From Pandoraea sp. (GTDB lineage: Bacteria > Pseudomonadota > Gammaproteobacteria > Burkholderiales > Burkholderiaceae): a DNA stretch of 60,509 bases. Under the pieces are notes generated by a model. The model was given only the letters and a program-made list of their open reading frames with translations. It had not been told where the DNA came from and searched no databases. A program made the translations under genes and the position numbers. Below, in pieces: positions 26,019 through 36,817 of this stretch (position 1 is its first letter; each line of letters starts with the position of its first letter). The DNA lies in contig NZ_SCSK01000007.1 in assembly GCF_004297875.1 (NCBI RefSeq), positions 1 to 60,509 on the forward strand. Direction: 5' to 3'.

Positions 26019-26405
26019 CGTTGCTCTCCAGAATGTGACGTGATGGTGAAAAAATTATAGGAAACGCGAGCGCCTCTGTCTTGCATCGATGGCGCGCATT
26101 CGATGAGCATCTCGGCACAATCGATGCGTCACAGGCAATACAGATGCCGTTTTGCTCAATGACCTCTGCAATACACGAATGCCGGAACGCCACATGCCAG
26201 AATCGGCATGATGCGCTACGATGCAGGCCAACCCACGGCGCGGGGCGCCGCTTTAGCCGCGCGACCGGGTTGCGCCGGTGCAACCCGGTCGCGCCGGAAT
26301 GATGGGCGACCAGCCCCTGGCAACGCAGGCATTATGCAGAAATCGTCACCCCCGCGAACGAGAATGAGCAAGACGCGCAGCGCTGGCTGACCTACGATAG
26401 CCCTT
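26019..26405. promoter_or_regulatory. Divergent control region between lhpC and the hydroxyproline operon
   Basis: 387 bases with no gene. It contains a perfect 14-bp stem-loop (26260-26293, CGCGACCGGGTTGC with its complement around GCCGGT) and a partial palindrome ATGCCAGAATCGGCAT (26194-26209). A near copy, ATGCCGGAAATCGGCAT, lies at 25009-25025 beyond the other end of lhpC. These are candidate binding sites for the AraC-type regulator of the cluster. No T-run follows the 14-bp stem on either strand, so it is not a simple terminator. Confidence 0.45.
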
Positions 26406-27359
26406 ATGAAAACCTTAACCGTTATCGACTCCCATACCGGCGGCGAACCGACCCGCCTGGTCACCGCCGGCGGCCCCGATCTGGGCAGCGGCCCGCTGCG
26501 AGAGCGGCTGGCGATCTTCCAGCGCGACTTCGACCGGATTCGCGCCGGCATCGTCAACGAGCCGCGCGGCTCTGACGTCATGGTCGGCGCGCTGCTGTGC
26601 GAGCCGCACGATCCAAGCTGCTCGGCCGGCGTGATTTTTTTCAACAACGTCGGCTTTCTCGGCATGTGCGGCCACGGCACCATCGGCCTGATCGCATCGC
26701 TGGCCTATCTTGGCCGCATTGCGCCGGGCGCGCATCGCGTCGAGACGCCAGTAGGCGTGGTCGAGGCCGAGTTGCATGCCGACGGCAGCGTCACCGTGCA
26801 TAACGTGCCGGCCTGGCGCTACCGTCATGCCGTGCCACTAGACGTGCCGGGCCACGGCCGCGTGCATGGCGACGTGGCCTGGGGCGGCAACTGGTTCTTC
26901 CTTGTCGCCGACCACGGCCAGACGCTCGAATTCCGCAACGTCGATGCGCTGACGGACCACACCTGGGCGATACGCCAGGCCCTCGATGCCAACGGCATCA
27001 CGGGTGCCGAAGGCGCGCTGATCGATCACATCGAACTGTTCGCCGATTCGCCCAAACCCGGCATCGATAGCCGCAATTTCGTACTGTGCCCCGGCAAGGC
27101 CTACGACCGCTCGCCCTGCGGCACCGGCACCAGCGCCAAAGTGGCCTGTCTGGCCGCCGACGGCAAGCTCGCGCCGGGCGCGACCTGGCGCCAGGAGAGC
27201 ATTATCGGCAGCGTGTTCGAAGCCAGCTATGCGCTCGATGCGACGCTGCCTGCCGGGCAAGTGCTGCCGAGTATTCGCGGCACCGCGCACATCAGCGCGC
27301 AGGCCACCCTGATATTCGCCGACGACGATCCTTTCGCCTGGGGCATTCAGGCAGCATGA
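26406..27359 (+). CDS. lhpA: 4-hydroxyproline 2-epimerase
   Basis: A 317-residue proline-racemase-family enzyme converting trans-4-hydroxy-L-proline to cis-4-hydroxy-D-proline. Both catalytic cysteines are present: C88 in MCGHGTIG and C238 in [11 protein letters not shown] threonine in place of the second cysteine would have meant a dehydratase. [12 protein letters not shown] opens the protein. It is the first gene of a tightly overlapping catabolic operon. Confidence 0.94.
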   Translation: MKTLTVIDSHTGGEPTRLVTAGGPDLGSGPLRERLAIFQRDFDRIRAGIVNEPRGSDVMVGALLCEPHDPSCSAGVIFFNNVGFLGMCGHGTIGLIASLAYLGRIAPGAHRVETPVGVVEAELHADGSVTVHNVPAWRYRHAVPLDVPGHGRVHGDVAWGGNWFFLVADHGQTLEFRNVDALTDHTWAIRQALDANGITGAEGALIDHIELFADSPKPGIDSRNFVLCPGKAYDRSPCGTGTSAKVACLAADGKLAPGATWRQESIIGSVFEASYALDATLPAGQVLPSIRGTAHISAQATLIFADDDPFAWGIQAA

Positions 27360-28495
27360 ACGCGCGCGTGCCCGATGTCGCGATCATCGGCGCCGGCATC
27401 GTCGGCGCCGCGTGTGCCCATGAGCTGGCCGCGCGCGGACTGCATGTGATGGTAATCGACCGAGCCGGCGTCGGTACCGGCACCACCGCGGCCGGCATGG
27501 GTCATTTGGTGGTGATGGACGATTCGCCCGCCGAATTCGCGCTCAGCGCCTATTCGCGCGCGCTCTGGCTGGCGCTCGCGCCGCGCCTGGACGCCCGTCA
27601 TGCGTTCGTCAAATGCGGCACGTTATGGGTGGCCGCCGACGACGAGGAGCTCGCGCTGGCGCAAACCCGCCAGCAGGCGCTGCAGGCCCAGTGCATTGCC
27701 TGCCATATGCTCGACGCGGGCCAGCTGCGCCAGGCCGAACCGGAATTACGCGACGGCCTGGCCGGCGCCATGGTGGTGCCCGACGACGCCGTGGTCTATG
27801 CGCCAACGGTGGCCGCCTGGCTGCTCGCGCAACCGGTCGCTGGCCGCATCGACACCCGGCTCGCAAGCGAAGTTGTCGCGCTCGAGCGAGATGGCGTTCG
27901 GCTGGCCGACGGCAGCAGCATTGCCGCCGGCGCCGTGCTGCTGGCCAATGGCATCCAGGCGCCCGAGCTGCTTCCGGGCTTGCCGCTGCAAGCGAAAAAG
28001 GGACATCTGCTGATCACCGACCGCTACCCCGGCATGGTGCGCCACCAGATCCTCGAACTCGGTTACGTCAAGAGCGCCCATCACCAGAGCGGCACGTCGG
28101 TGGCCTTTAACGTGCAGCCACGCCCGACGGGACAACTGCTGATCGGCTCGTCGCGCCAGTTCGACAGCCTCGACCCTGCAATCGATCAAGCCGTGCTGGC
28201 GCGCATGCTGCGGCGCGCCGCCGAGTATCTGCCGAATCTGCCCGCGCTGCAGGCGATCCGCGCATGGACCGGTTTTCGACCGGCCTCCAGCGACGGCTTG
28301 CCGCTGATCGGCCCGGCCTGCGATGCGCCGCATCCCGCGACCTGGCTCGCGCTCGGCCACGAAGGCCTGGGCGTTACCACCGCGCTGGGCACCGCCCAGT
28401 TGATTGCCGCCCAGATGCTGCACACGCAGGCGCCGCTGGACGCCGCGCCCTACCTGCCGGCGCGTTTCGCCAGCCCGGGAGTCGCTCATGCCTGA
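27356..28495 (+). CDS. D-hydroxyproline dehydrogenase, FAD oxidoreductase subunit (HcnC/DAO-like)
   Basis: A 379-residue DadA/DAO-type flavoprotein. The dinucleotide-binding fold [16 protein letters not shown] is at the N-terminus, and [15 protein letters not shown] near the C-terminus is the conserved FAD/substrate segment. With the two following genes it forms a three-subunit dehydrogenase related to the HcnABC hydrogen cyanide synthase, the known architecture for oxidation of cis-4-hydroxy-D-proline to 1-pyrroline-4-hydroxy-2-carboxylate. The ATG overlaps the epimerase stop (ATGA). Confidence 0.88.
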   Translation: MNARVPDVAIIGAGIVGAACAHELAARGLHVMVIDRAGVGTGTTAAGMGHLVVMDDSPAEFALSAYSRALWLALAPRLDARHAFVKCGTLWVAADDEELALAQTRQQALQAQCIACHMLDAGQLRQAEPELRDGLAGAMVVPDDAVVYAPTVAAWLLAQPVAGRIDTRLASEVVALERDGVRLADGSSIAAGAVLLANGIQAPELLPGLPLQAKKGHLLITDRYPGMVRHQILELGYVKSAHHQSGTSVAFNVQPRPTGQLLIGSSRQFDSLDPAIDQAVLARMLRRAAEYLPNLPALQAIRAWTGFRPASSDGLPLIGPACDAPHPATWLALGHEGLGVTTALGTAQLIAAQMLHTQAPLDAAPYLPARFASPGVAHA

Positions 28496-28748
28496 GACCA
28501 TTACGCTGGAGATCGACGCACGCACGGTAAGCGTGCCGGCAGGCAGCACCGTCGCCGCCGCCATCGCGCGCGCCAGCGACAATGCCGGCGTGCTCACGCG
28601 CCGCACCGTCAACGGCGGGGTGCGTGGCCCGTTGTGCGGCATGGGCATTTGCCAGGAATGCCGCGTGACGATCGATGGCCGCCCGCACCGCCTGGCGTGC
28701 CAAACCCTATGTACCCCCGGCATGGTCGTCGTCACAATGCATTCATGA
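28488..28748 (+). CDS. D-hydroxyproline dehydrogenase, (2Fe-2S) subunit (HcnA-like)
   Basis: An 86-residue ferredoxin-like subunit. The cluster ligands C50, C55 and C58 lie in GPLCGMGICQEC, with C71 in LACQTLC. It overlaps the upstream gene by eight bases and the downstream one by four, which suggests a fixed stoichiometry. The small size and position between the two flavoproteins are those of HcnA. Confidence 0.9.
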   Translation: MPETITLEIDARTVSVPAGSTVAAAIARASDNAGVLTRRTVNGGVRGPLCGMGICQECRVTIDGRPHRLACQTLCTPGMVVVTMHS

Positions 28749-30040
28749 TTTTATATTTCGATATCCTGATTATCGGTGCCGGCCCGGCCGGCCTGTCGGC
28801 TGCGACGGTCGCCGCCGGCTGCGGCGCCCGTGTGGGCATCATCGACGACAATCCGCTGCCGGGCGGCCAAATCTGGCGCCAAGGGCCGGATCATCCGCCC
28901 GGCGGCTCGGCGCGCGCCCTGCTGGCCGAACTGGCCGGCCATCCGAACGTCACGCGCCTGAGCGGCACGCGCGTGGTCCAGTCGCTTGGCCCGGGTCGCC
29001 TGCTGGCTGAAGATGCGCAGCACGGTCTGACGCTCGGCTACGGCAAGCTGATTCTCGCGACTGGCGCGCGCGAGCGCTTTCTGCCATTTCCCGGCTGGAC
29101 ATTACCGGGCGTCACCGGCGCCGGCGGCCTGCAGGCGCTGGTCAAGGGCGGCGTGCCGGTGCGCGGCCAGCGCGTCGTGATGGCGGGGTCGGGGCCGCTG
29201 CTGTGGGCTGCGGCGGCGAGTGCGCGCGCGCAAGGCGCGCGCATCGTGGCCATCGTCGAACAGGCGCAGGCGTCGGCCGTCGTGCGCTTTGCCACGGCAC
29301 TGGTGCATACGCCGGCCAAGCTGGCGCAAGCGCTGCGCTTGCGGCTTGGCCTGTGGCAAACCCCCTACTGGCGAGGCGCTTATGTCACGGCCGCGCGCGG
29401 CGGCGAGCGCCTCGAGTACGTCACGATCCGGCGCCAGGGGCGCGAGACGAACGTGCCGTGCGACCGGCTGGGTTGCGCCTATGGCCTGTTGTCGAATACC
29501 GAGGTCGCGGCCGCGCTGGGATGCCGGCTCGATGTCGACGCGGCCAATGCAAACGCGCCGATGATCGCGGTCGACCCATGGCAGGCCACCTCGGTGGGCG
29601 GCATATTCGCCGCCGGCGAATGCACCGGCGTGGGCGGCATGGAGCTGGCAGCCGTGGAGGGACGCATCGCCGCGCATGCCGCGCTCGGCCAGCACAACGA
29701 AGCGCGGCGCAGCTTCCCGCTGCGCGAGCGCTACCGGCAATTCGCCGCGCGCTTGCACGCCGCTTTCGCGCTGGACCCAGCGCTGCGCTCGCTGGCGCAG
29801 TCCGACACATTGCTGTGCCGCTGCGAAGACGTCACTTTCGGTCAGGCCGCCGCGCACGATTCGTGGCGCAGCGCCAAATTGCACACGCGCTGCGGCATGG
29901 GGCCCTGCCAAGGTAAAGTGTGCGGCAGCGCCGCCGGCTTTTGTTTCGGCTGGCAAACCCCAGGAACTCAAACGCAGCGCCCGCCTTTTGCGCCGGCGCG
30001 TATCGACACCTTGATGCAAGGTGAATCAAATCATTCCTGA
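28745..30040 (+). CDS. D-hydroxyproline dehydrogenase, NAD(P)-like flavoprotein subunit (HcnB-like)
   Basis: A 431-residue flavoprotein. IIGAGPAGLSAA is the FAD site, LILATGARERFLPFPGWTLPGV is typical of the HcnB/SoxA family, and GIFAAGECTGVGG closes the FAD domain. The C-terminal BFD-like cysteine cluster is LLCRCEDV followed by CGMGPCQGKVC. The ATG at 28745 overlaps the (2Fe-2S) gene stop. It is translationally coupled. Confidence 0.88.
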   Translation: MILYFDILIIGAGPAGLSAATVAAGCGARVGIIDDNPLPGGQIWRQGPDHPPGGSARALLAELAGHPNVTRLSGTRVVQSLGPGRLLAEDAQHGLTLGYGKLILATGARERFLPFPGWTLPGVTGAGGLQALVKGGVPVRGQRVVMAGSGPLLWAAAASARAQGARIVAIVEQAQASAVVRFATALVHTPAKLAQALRLRLGLWQTPYWRGAYVTAARGGERLEYVTIRRQGRETNVPCDRLGCAYGLLSNTEVAAALGCRLDVDAANANAPMIAVDPWQATSVGGIFAAGECTGVGGMELAAVEGRIAAHAALGQHNEARRSFPLRERYRQFAARLHAAFALDPALRSLAQSDTLLCRCEDVTFGQAAAHDSWRSAKLHTRCGMGPCQGKVCGSAAGFCFGWQTPGTQTQRPPFAPARIDTLMQGESNHS

Positions 30041-30053
30041 TGGAGATAGCGAG

Positions 30054-31655
30054 ATGAGCGAGACAAGCGAGATTCAGGGTCGCCAATATATTGGCGGCAC
30101 CCGCAGCGCACAGGGGCAAGCCGTGCTGGAGAGCCTCGCAGCACTGGACGGTGCGCCCTATCCGGTGAAATTCTTCGAGGCTACGCAGGCCGAGGTGCTG
30201 GCTGCCGCAACCAGCGCGGCGCGAGCTTATCCGGCCTATCGCCAACTGAGCGCTGCCGTTCGCGCGGATTTTATCGATGGCATCGCCGACGAGATCGATG
30301 CGCTGGGCGACGACTTCCTCGCCGAAGTGCAGCGCGAGACCGCTCTGCCGGCCGCGCGCCTGGCCGGCGAGCGGGGCCGCACATCCGGCCAGATGCGCCT
30401 GTTCGCGAAGATGCTGCGACGCGGCGACTGGTACGGCGCGCGCATCGATCGGGCGCTGCCGAACCGGCAGCCGCAGCCGCGCCCCGATCTGCGCCAATAC
30501 CAGATCGGACTCGGCCCGGTAGCGGTGTTCGGCGCCAGCAATTTCCCGCTCGCGTTTTCAGTGGCCGGCGGCGATACCGCGGCGGCCCTGGCCGCCGGCT
30601 GTCCGGTCGTCGTCAAGGCGCATCCGGGCCATTTGGTCACCTCCGAGCGTGTGGCCGACGCGATCGTCCGCGCCGCGGCTCGATGCGGCATGCCTGCCGG
30701 CGTGTTCAACATGGTGTACGGGGGCAATGCCGTGAGCGCCTGGCTGGTGCAGGCCGCGCCGATCCGCGCGGTCGGTTTCACCGGCTCGCTGCAGGGCGGG
30801 CGCGCCCTGTTCGATCTGGCGGCGGCCCGCCCCGAACCGATTCCGGTCTTCGCCGAAATGTCGAGCATCAACCCGGTCATCGTCCTGCCGCAGGCGCAGC
30901 AGGCCCGCTCGGCCGACATCGCCAGGGATCTCGCCACCTCGGTGGCGCTGGGCTGCGGCCAGTTCTGTACCAATCCCGGTCTGGTGCTACTGTTGCGCAC
31001 GCCGCACAGCGGCGCTTTCATCGAGGCGCTGCGCACGGCACTGCAAAGCCAGGCGCCGCAGCCGATGCTGCATGGCGGCATTCTCGCCAACTATCGGGCT
31101 GGCACGCAGCGCCTGCGCCAGACCTCCGGCGTCGCCACCCTGGTGAGCGGGCACGACGAGCAGCGCGCCGCGCCGCATCTGTTCGTCGCCGACAAGGCGT
31201 TGCTGCTCAGCGGCGCCACAACACTTCAGGACGAAGTGTTCGGCCCGTCGACGGTGGTCGTCGAACTCGACGACCAGGCCGAACTGCTCGCCGCCGTTGC
31301 TCATCTGCACGGCCAGCTGACTGCCACGTTGATTGGCGAGTCAGCCGAATTGCCTCACTACCGCGCAGTACTCGCGGCCCTGGAGGAAAAGGTCGGGCGC
31401 GTGCTGTTCAACGGCTTTCCAACCGGCGTCGAAGTGTGTGACGCGATGGTGCATGGCGGACCCTACCCGGCCACCACGGACGCGCGCGGCACGTCCGTCG
31501 GCACGCTGGCAGTCGCGCGATTTCTGCGGCCGGTGTGCTACCAGAACACCCCTGATGCGCTGCTGCCGCCGGCACTGCAAAACGCCAATCCGCTCGGCCT
31601 GCTGCGCCTGGTCGACGGCGAGCCAACCCGCGAGCCGATCGTTTCAGCCAGCTGA
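30054..31655 (+). CDS. 2,5-dioxovalerate (alpha-ketoglutaric semialdehyde) dehydrogenase
   Basis: A 533-residue NADP-type aldehyde dehydrogenase of the KGSADH-III group. The catalytic cysteine is C305 (GQFCTNPG), the general base E268 (FAEMSS), with N163 (ASNFPLA) and K188 (VVKAHPGH). The KAHPGH form is typical of alpha-ketoglutaric semialdehyde enzymes. It produces 2-oxoglutarate, the last step of hydroxyproline breakdown. GGAG precedes the ATG at 30054. An ATG 33 bases earlier lies inside the preceding gene. Confidence 0.92.
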   Translation: MSETSEIQGRQYIGGTRSAQGQAVLESLAALDGAPYPVKFFEATQAEVLAAATSAARAYPAYRQLSAAVRADFIDGIADEIDALGDDFLAEVQRETALPAARLAGERGRTSGQMRLFAKMLRRGDWYGARIDRALPNRQPQPRPDLRQYQIGLGPVAVFGASNFPLAFSVAGGDTAAALAAGCPVVVKAHPGHLVTSERVADAIVRAAARCGMPAGVFNMVYGGNAVSAWLVQAAPIRAVGFTGSLQGGRALFDLAAARPEPIPVFAEMSSINPVIVLPQAQQARSADIARDLATSVALGCGQFCTNPGLVLLLRTPHSGAFIEALRTALQSQAPQPMLHGGILANYRAGTQRLRQTSGVATLVSGHDEQRAAPHLFVADKALLLSGATTLQDEVFGPSTVVVELDDQAELLAAVAHLHGQLTATLIGESAELPHYRAVLAALEEKVGRVLFNGFPTGVEVCDAMVHGGPYPATTDARGTSVGTLAVARFLRPVCYQNTPDALLPPALQNANPLGLLRLVDGEPTREPIVSAS

Positions 31656-31665
31656 GACACACGCC

Positions 31666-32430
31666 ATGTCCGATTTCGCGCCGCTGCCCGCCATCGAAAG
31701 CACCACGCTGCCGCAGATGGTGGCGCACTTCTCGCTGCTCGAACCGGTGTTCGACGCGATGCCGGACGTCGTATTTTTCGTCAAGGATACCGAGGCCCGC
31801 TATGTGCTGGCCAATCGCACGCTGGCCGCGCGTTGCGGTTTCAAGGACAAGGCCGCGCTGCTGGGCAAGACCGCCGAGCAGGTATTCCCGGCGCGCTTCG
31901 GCTGCATCTATACCGCGCAGGACAAGGCAGTCATTGCGCAAGGCAGCCGGCTGATCGATCAACTGGAGCTGCATCTATACCCCGGGCGACAGCCCGGCTG
32001 GTGCCTGACCTGCAAACTGCCGTTGCATGATCCGAGCGGCAAGGTGCTGGGGGTGGCCGGCATTTCGCGCGACCTGCAGGCCCCCGAGGGCAGCCATCCG
32101 GCATACCACCGGCTCGCCACGGTCGCCAAATATATTCAGGATAACTACGCGCAGCCGCTGCACCTGGCGCATCTGGCCAAGCTGGCCAACATGTCGGTGG
32201 CCCAGATCGAACGCTATTTCCACAAGATCTTCCATCTGACGCCGCGCCAGGTGCTGCTCAAGACACGCCTGGACGCCGCTTCGTCGCTACTGGCGGGCCA
32301 GACCAGCATCACCGACATCGCCGCTTTGTGCGGCTATAACGACCACAGCGCATTCACCCGCCAATTCAAGGCAACCGTGGGCCTCACCCCCAGCCAATAT
32401 CGCGCGCTGCTGCATCCGCCGGCGGCCTGA
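31666..32430 (+). CDS. PAS-domain AraC-family regulator
   Basis: A 254-residue regulator. The PAS domain (about 20-140) has MPDVVFFVKDTEARYVLAN and LGVAGISRDL. The AraC/XylS DNA-binding domain (about 150-250) has two helix-turn-helix units, ending in the family signature ITDIAALCGYNDHSAFTRQFKATVGLTPSQY. It is the last gene of the hydroxyproline operon and probably senses a pathway intermediate. Autoregulation would follow from its position. The ligand is unknown. Confidence 0.88.
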   Translation: MSDFAPLPAIESTTLPQMVAHFSLLEPVFDAMPDVVFFVKDTEARYVLANRTLAARCGFKDKAALLGKTAEQVFPARFGCIYTAQDKAVIAQGSRLIDQLELHLYPGRQPGWCLTCKLPLHDPSGKVLGVAGISRDLQAPEGSHPAYHRLATVAKYIQDNYAQPLHLAHLAKLANMSVAQIERYFHKIFHLTPRQVLLKTRLDAASSLLAGQTSITDIAALCGYNDHSAFTRQFKATVGLTPSQYRALLHPPAA

Positions 32431-32481
32431 GCCACGCCGTGTACCCCTGTACCCCGCCGTGTTCGCGGGCGATGCCTGGGC

Positions 32482-33978
<1,497 letters not shown>

Positions 33979-34010
33979 CGTTACCGATCTCCGCCAACGG
34001 CGGCCGGGCA

Positions 34011-34448
34011 TCACAGGCAGTGCTTGAGCGCACCGAGCAGCGCCTGCGGCGCGCCATCCGCCTGATAGAACTTCACGGTGCTGCCGCGTTTGCGGGGCTG
34101 CCACGTCACGTCGGCCACCGCCACCTCGCCTTCGCCAGCATGCGAGGCCTGCACCGAGCGGCCGTGGTCGATCTGCACCACATCGACCCGAATGCCGGGC
34201 TGCCTGCGCCAGGCATACGAGATGCACGAAGCCACGCGCCACTCGACCCGGCGCGCATGTGCGTCGAGCTGCGGTGCACTGGCGCGCAAATCGGCGGAAC
34301 TGGCCTGGTAGGCGGGTATCACCACCGTTTCGATTTTGTCATGCCCGGCAGGCGCGACCGGATCGACAGACGGCGAGTGCACCGCGCACCCGGCCAGCGC
34401 CCCCGCTGCCAATATCAGACCCACGCCCCCCGATAGCCGCTTGATCAT
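34011..34448 (-). CDS. Hypothetical lipoprotein
   Basis: A 145-residue protein with a lipoprotein signal: [21 protein letters not shown], lipobox LAGC with lipidated C21. The mature part has [24 protein letters not shown] and [22 protein letters not shown], which I do not recognise. It is co-directional with glpK at a 32-base gap, with no functional link evident. Confidence 0.75.
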   Translation of the reverse strand: MIKRLSGGVGLILAAGALAGCAVHSPSVDPVAPAGHDKIETVVIPAYQASSADLRASAPQLDAHARRVEWRVASCISYAWRRQPGIRVDVVQIDHGRSVQASHAGEGEVAVADVTWQPRKRGSTVKFYQADGAPQALLGALKHCL

Positions 34449-34712
34449 CGTCCTGCTCCGTGTTCTTGATCGCCCCGTGGCGTGCCGCGAGTTCGCGCGC
34501 GACCTCGCGGGCAACCGGCACCCAGCCGGTCATCTTACTCGCGAATTTCAGGTTCTGACAATCGCTCCACGGCGCGCCCGGATGGTGCGACGCATCATGA
34601 AAGCCGCGAGCAAATCGCGTATATTGCGGGGCTGGCCGCCTGCGCCTGTCGGCGGCTTTGCTGTTTCCCAACGCCATTTCCCACAGTCATTTCCCAGCCT
34701 TTCGCATCCGAT

Positions 34713-35873
34713 ATGTCGACACCTTCGCGCGCGCCCATCATTGTCATCGCTCCCGATTCGTTCAAAGGGTCGCTCAGCGCCGGCGACGTCGCGGCCGCCA
34801 TCGCCGCCGGCATTGCGCGGGTCCGCCCGGGTGCCGAGGTACGCCAGCGTCCGATGGCCGACGGCGGCGAAGGTACGCTCGATGCCCTGCTGGCCGGGGG
34901 CGGCCAGCGCGTCGAGCAGACGGTGCAAGGCGCCGGCGGCGCGCCGCTGAAATCGGCCTTCGGGTTGCTGCCCGACGGCAGCGGCGTGCTGGAGAGCGCG
35001 CTGGTGGTCAGCATCACCGACCCGGAAGGCATGGCCGAGCCGGTCGCCGGGCGCTCCACCGTCGGGCTCGGCGAGCAGTTGCGCGCCGCGCTCGAGCATG
35101 GCGCGCGCCGCATTCTGATCGGGCTGGGCGGCAGCAGTACCAATGATGGCGGCGCCGGCTTGCTGGTGGGATTGGGCGCTCGCCTGCTCGACCATGACGG
35201 CCAGCCGGTCGCGCCGGTGCCGGCCGAACTCGGCAAGGTGGCCGCGCTCGACCTGAGCGGGCTCGACGCCCGCCTGCGCGATTGCGAGCTGGTGGCGATG
35301 TCCGACGTCAACAATCCGCTGTGCGGCCCGCGCGGCGCCAGCGCGGTGTTTGGCCCGCAAAAAGGCGTCAGCGCGGCACAGGTCGAATCGTTCGATCAGG
35401 CCATCGCGCGATTCGCCGGGCTTGCCGAGGCGGCCTTCGGCGCGCCGGCTCGCGGCGCCGCTGACCGGCCTGGCGCCGGCGCCGCGGGCGGATTGGGCTT
35501 TGCGCTGCAACTGCTCGGCGCGACTTTTCGCTCCGGCGCGGAGGTCGTGGCGGAGAGCATCGGCCTGGCCGATGCGCTGCATGGCGCCGACTGGCTGATC
35601 ACCGGCGAGGGTCGCAGCGACGTGCAAACCCTGTCGGGCAAGACCCCGATGGTCGCCGCGCAGTTCGCGCGCCGCGCCGGCGTGCCGGCCACGTTGCTCT
35701 CAGGCGCGGTCGACCGCGCCGCGCTGGAGAGCCTGAACGGCGTATTCGCCGGTTGCTTTTCGCTGACTTTCGGCCCGACCACCCTCGACGAGGCGATCGC
35801 CAATGCCGCCGGCCTGCTGGCCGACAGCGCCGAACAGTTGACCCGCCTGCATTCGCTGCCCGCCCTGGGCTAG
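34713..35873 (+). CDS. Glycerate kinase (GlxK/GarK type)
   Basis: A 386-residue type I glycerate kinase phosphorylating D-glycerate. IAPDSFKGSLSA, RPMADGGEGTLDALL, GLGGSSTNDGGAG and GRSDVQTLSGKTP are the conserved blocks. The ATG at 34713 opens MSTPSRAPIIVIAPDSFKG; longer frames run into the promoter gap. It stands alone and overlaps the lysR stop by four bases tail to tail. Confidence 0.93.
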   Translation: MSTPSRAPIIVIAPDSFKGSLSAGDVAAAIAAGIARVRPGAEVRQRPMADGGEGTLDALLAGGGQRVEQTVQGAGGAPLKSAFGLLPDGSGVLESALVVSITDPEGMAEPVAGRSTVGLGEQLRAALEHGARRILIGLGGSSTNDGGAGLLVGLGARLLDHDGQPVAPVPAELGKVAALDLSGLDARLRDCELVAMSDVNNPLCGPRGASAVFGPQKGVSAAQVESFDQAIARFAGLAEAAFGAPARGAADRPGAGAAGGLGFALQLLGATFRSGAEVVAESIGLADALHGADWLITGEGRSDVQTLSGKTPMVAAQFARRAGVPATLLSGAVDRAALESLNGVFAGCFSLTFGPTTLDEAIANAAGLLADSAEQLTRLHSLPALG

Positions 35874-36781
35874 AGCCTCGCCTCCACCTCGTCCAGGACT
35901 TCGACGAGGGTCTCGTCGAGCACGTCGATCAGTTGCTCGACCTGCGGCGAGGCTGCCGGCGTACGCGGCTTGATCAGCAGCGAGTGGAATTTCATGTCGG
36001 GCTCGAACCGGCGAAACACAATGCCGTCGACATTCAGAAAGTCATAGGCGGCCACCGGGTGCACGAAACCCACGCCGACCCGCTCGCGCACCAGCGTGCA
36101 GACATTGACCGAATAGCGCACGATCGCGGCGATCTGCGGCCCGAGATTGCCCTCGGTGAAGATCTTGTCCATGCCCCAGCGCACCATGTCCGCCGGCTCA
36201 TACGAAATGATCGGATAACCAGCGAGATCGGCCAGCTTGACCACCGATTTCCGGGCCAGCGGATGATCGCCCGGCATCGCGCACAGCGTGCTGTCGCTGG
36301 AGAACGCCACGGCATCGGTTTCGGTCAGATCGACGACGTCGGTGACCACGCCGAGCATCAGCGAGCGCATCACCACCTGGTCGCGAATCAACGCCGAGGA
36401 GCCTGTGGTCAGGCCGATCTGCACCGCCGGCTGAATCCGGCGGTAGTGCGCGATGGCGCGCGCAAAGTAACCGAGACTGAATGACACCACGCTGCCCACG
36501 CGCATCACCGCAGTAGTCGGGTCCTGCAGGCGCAAAGCGAATTCCCGCAGGTTATCGAGCCCGGCGTAGCGGCGTTCGACCTCCTCGAAAAACGCAAACG
36601 CCTCGGCCGTCGGCTCCAGGCGCCCGCGCTCGCGATTGAACAGCGTCAACTTGGTCGATTTCTCCAGTTCCGCGATAAGCCGGCTGATACCGGGCTGCGA
36701 TGTGCCGACCAGTTGGGCCGCCTTGGTGGCCGTGCGGGTCAGCATCACCGCGCGAAAAGCGTCGATGTGGCGAAAGTCCAT
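35870..36781 (-). CDS. LysR family transcriptional regulator
   Basis: A 303-residue LTTR. The N-terminal helix-turn-helix is FRAVMLTRTATKAAQLVGTSQPGISRLIAELE. The effector domain begins near residue 90 (VMRVGSVVSFSLGYF). TSQPGISR and the effector domain resemble regulators of opine/amino acid and dipeptide uptake loci. It lies 36 bases after the amidohydrolase on the same strand, so it may be transcribed with the M24/ABC operon. Confidence 0.88.
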   Translation of the reverse strand: MDFRHIDAFRAVMLTRTATKAAQLVGTSQPGISRLIAELEKSTKLTLFNRERGRLEPTAEAFAFFEEVERRYAGLDNLREFALRLQDPTTAVMRVGSVVSFSLGYFARAIAHYRRIQPAVQIGLTTGSSALIRDQVVMRSLMLGVVTDVVDLTETDAVAFSSDSTLCAMPGDHPLARKSVVKLADLAGYPIISYEPADMVRWGMDKIFTEGNLGPQIAAIVRYSVNVCTLVRERVGVGFVHPVAAYDFLNVDGIVFRRFEPDMKFHSLLIKPRTPAASPQVEQLIDVLDETLVEVLDEVEARL

Positions 36782-36817
36782 TCAATCCCTCAAGTACCTT
36801 CATGTCCGGCAGCCGTC

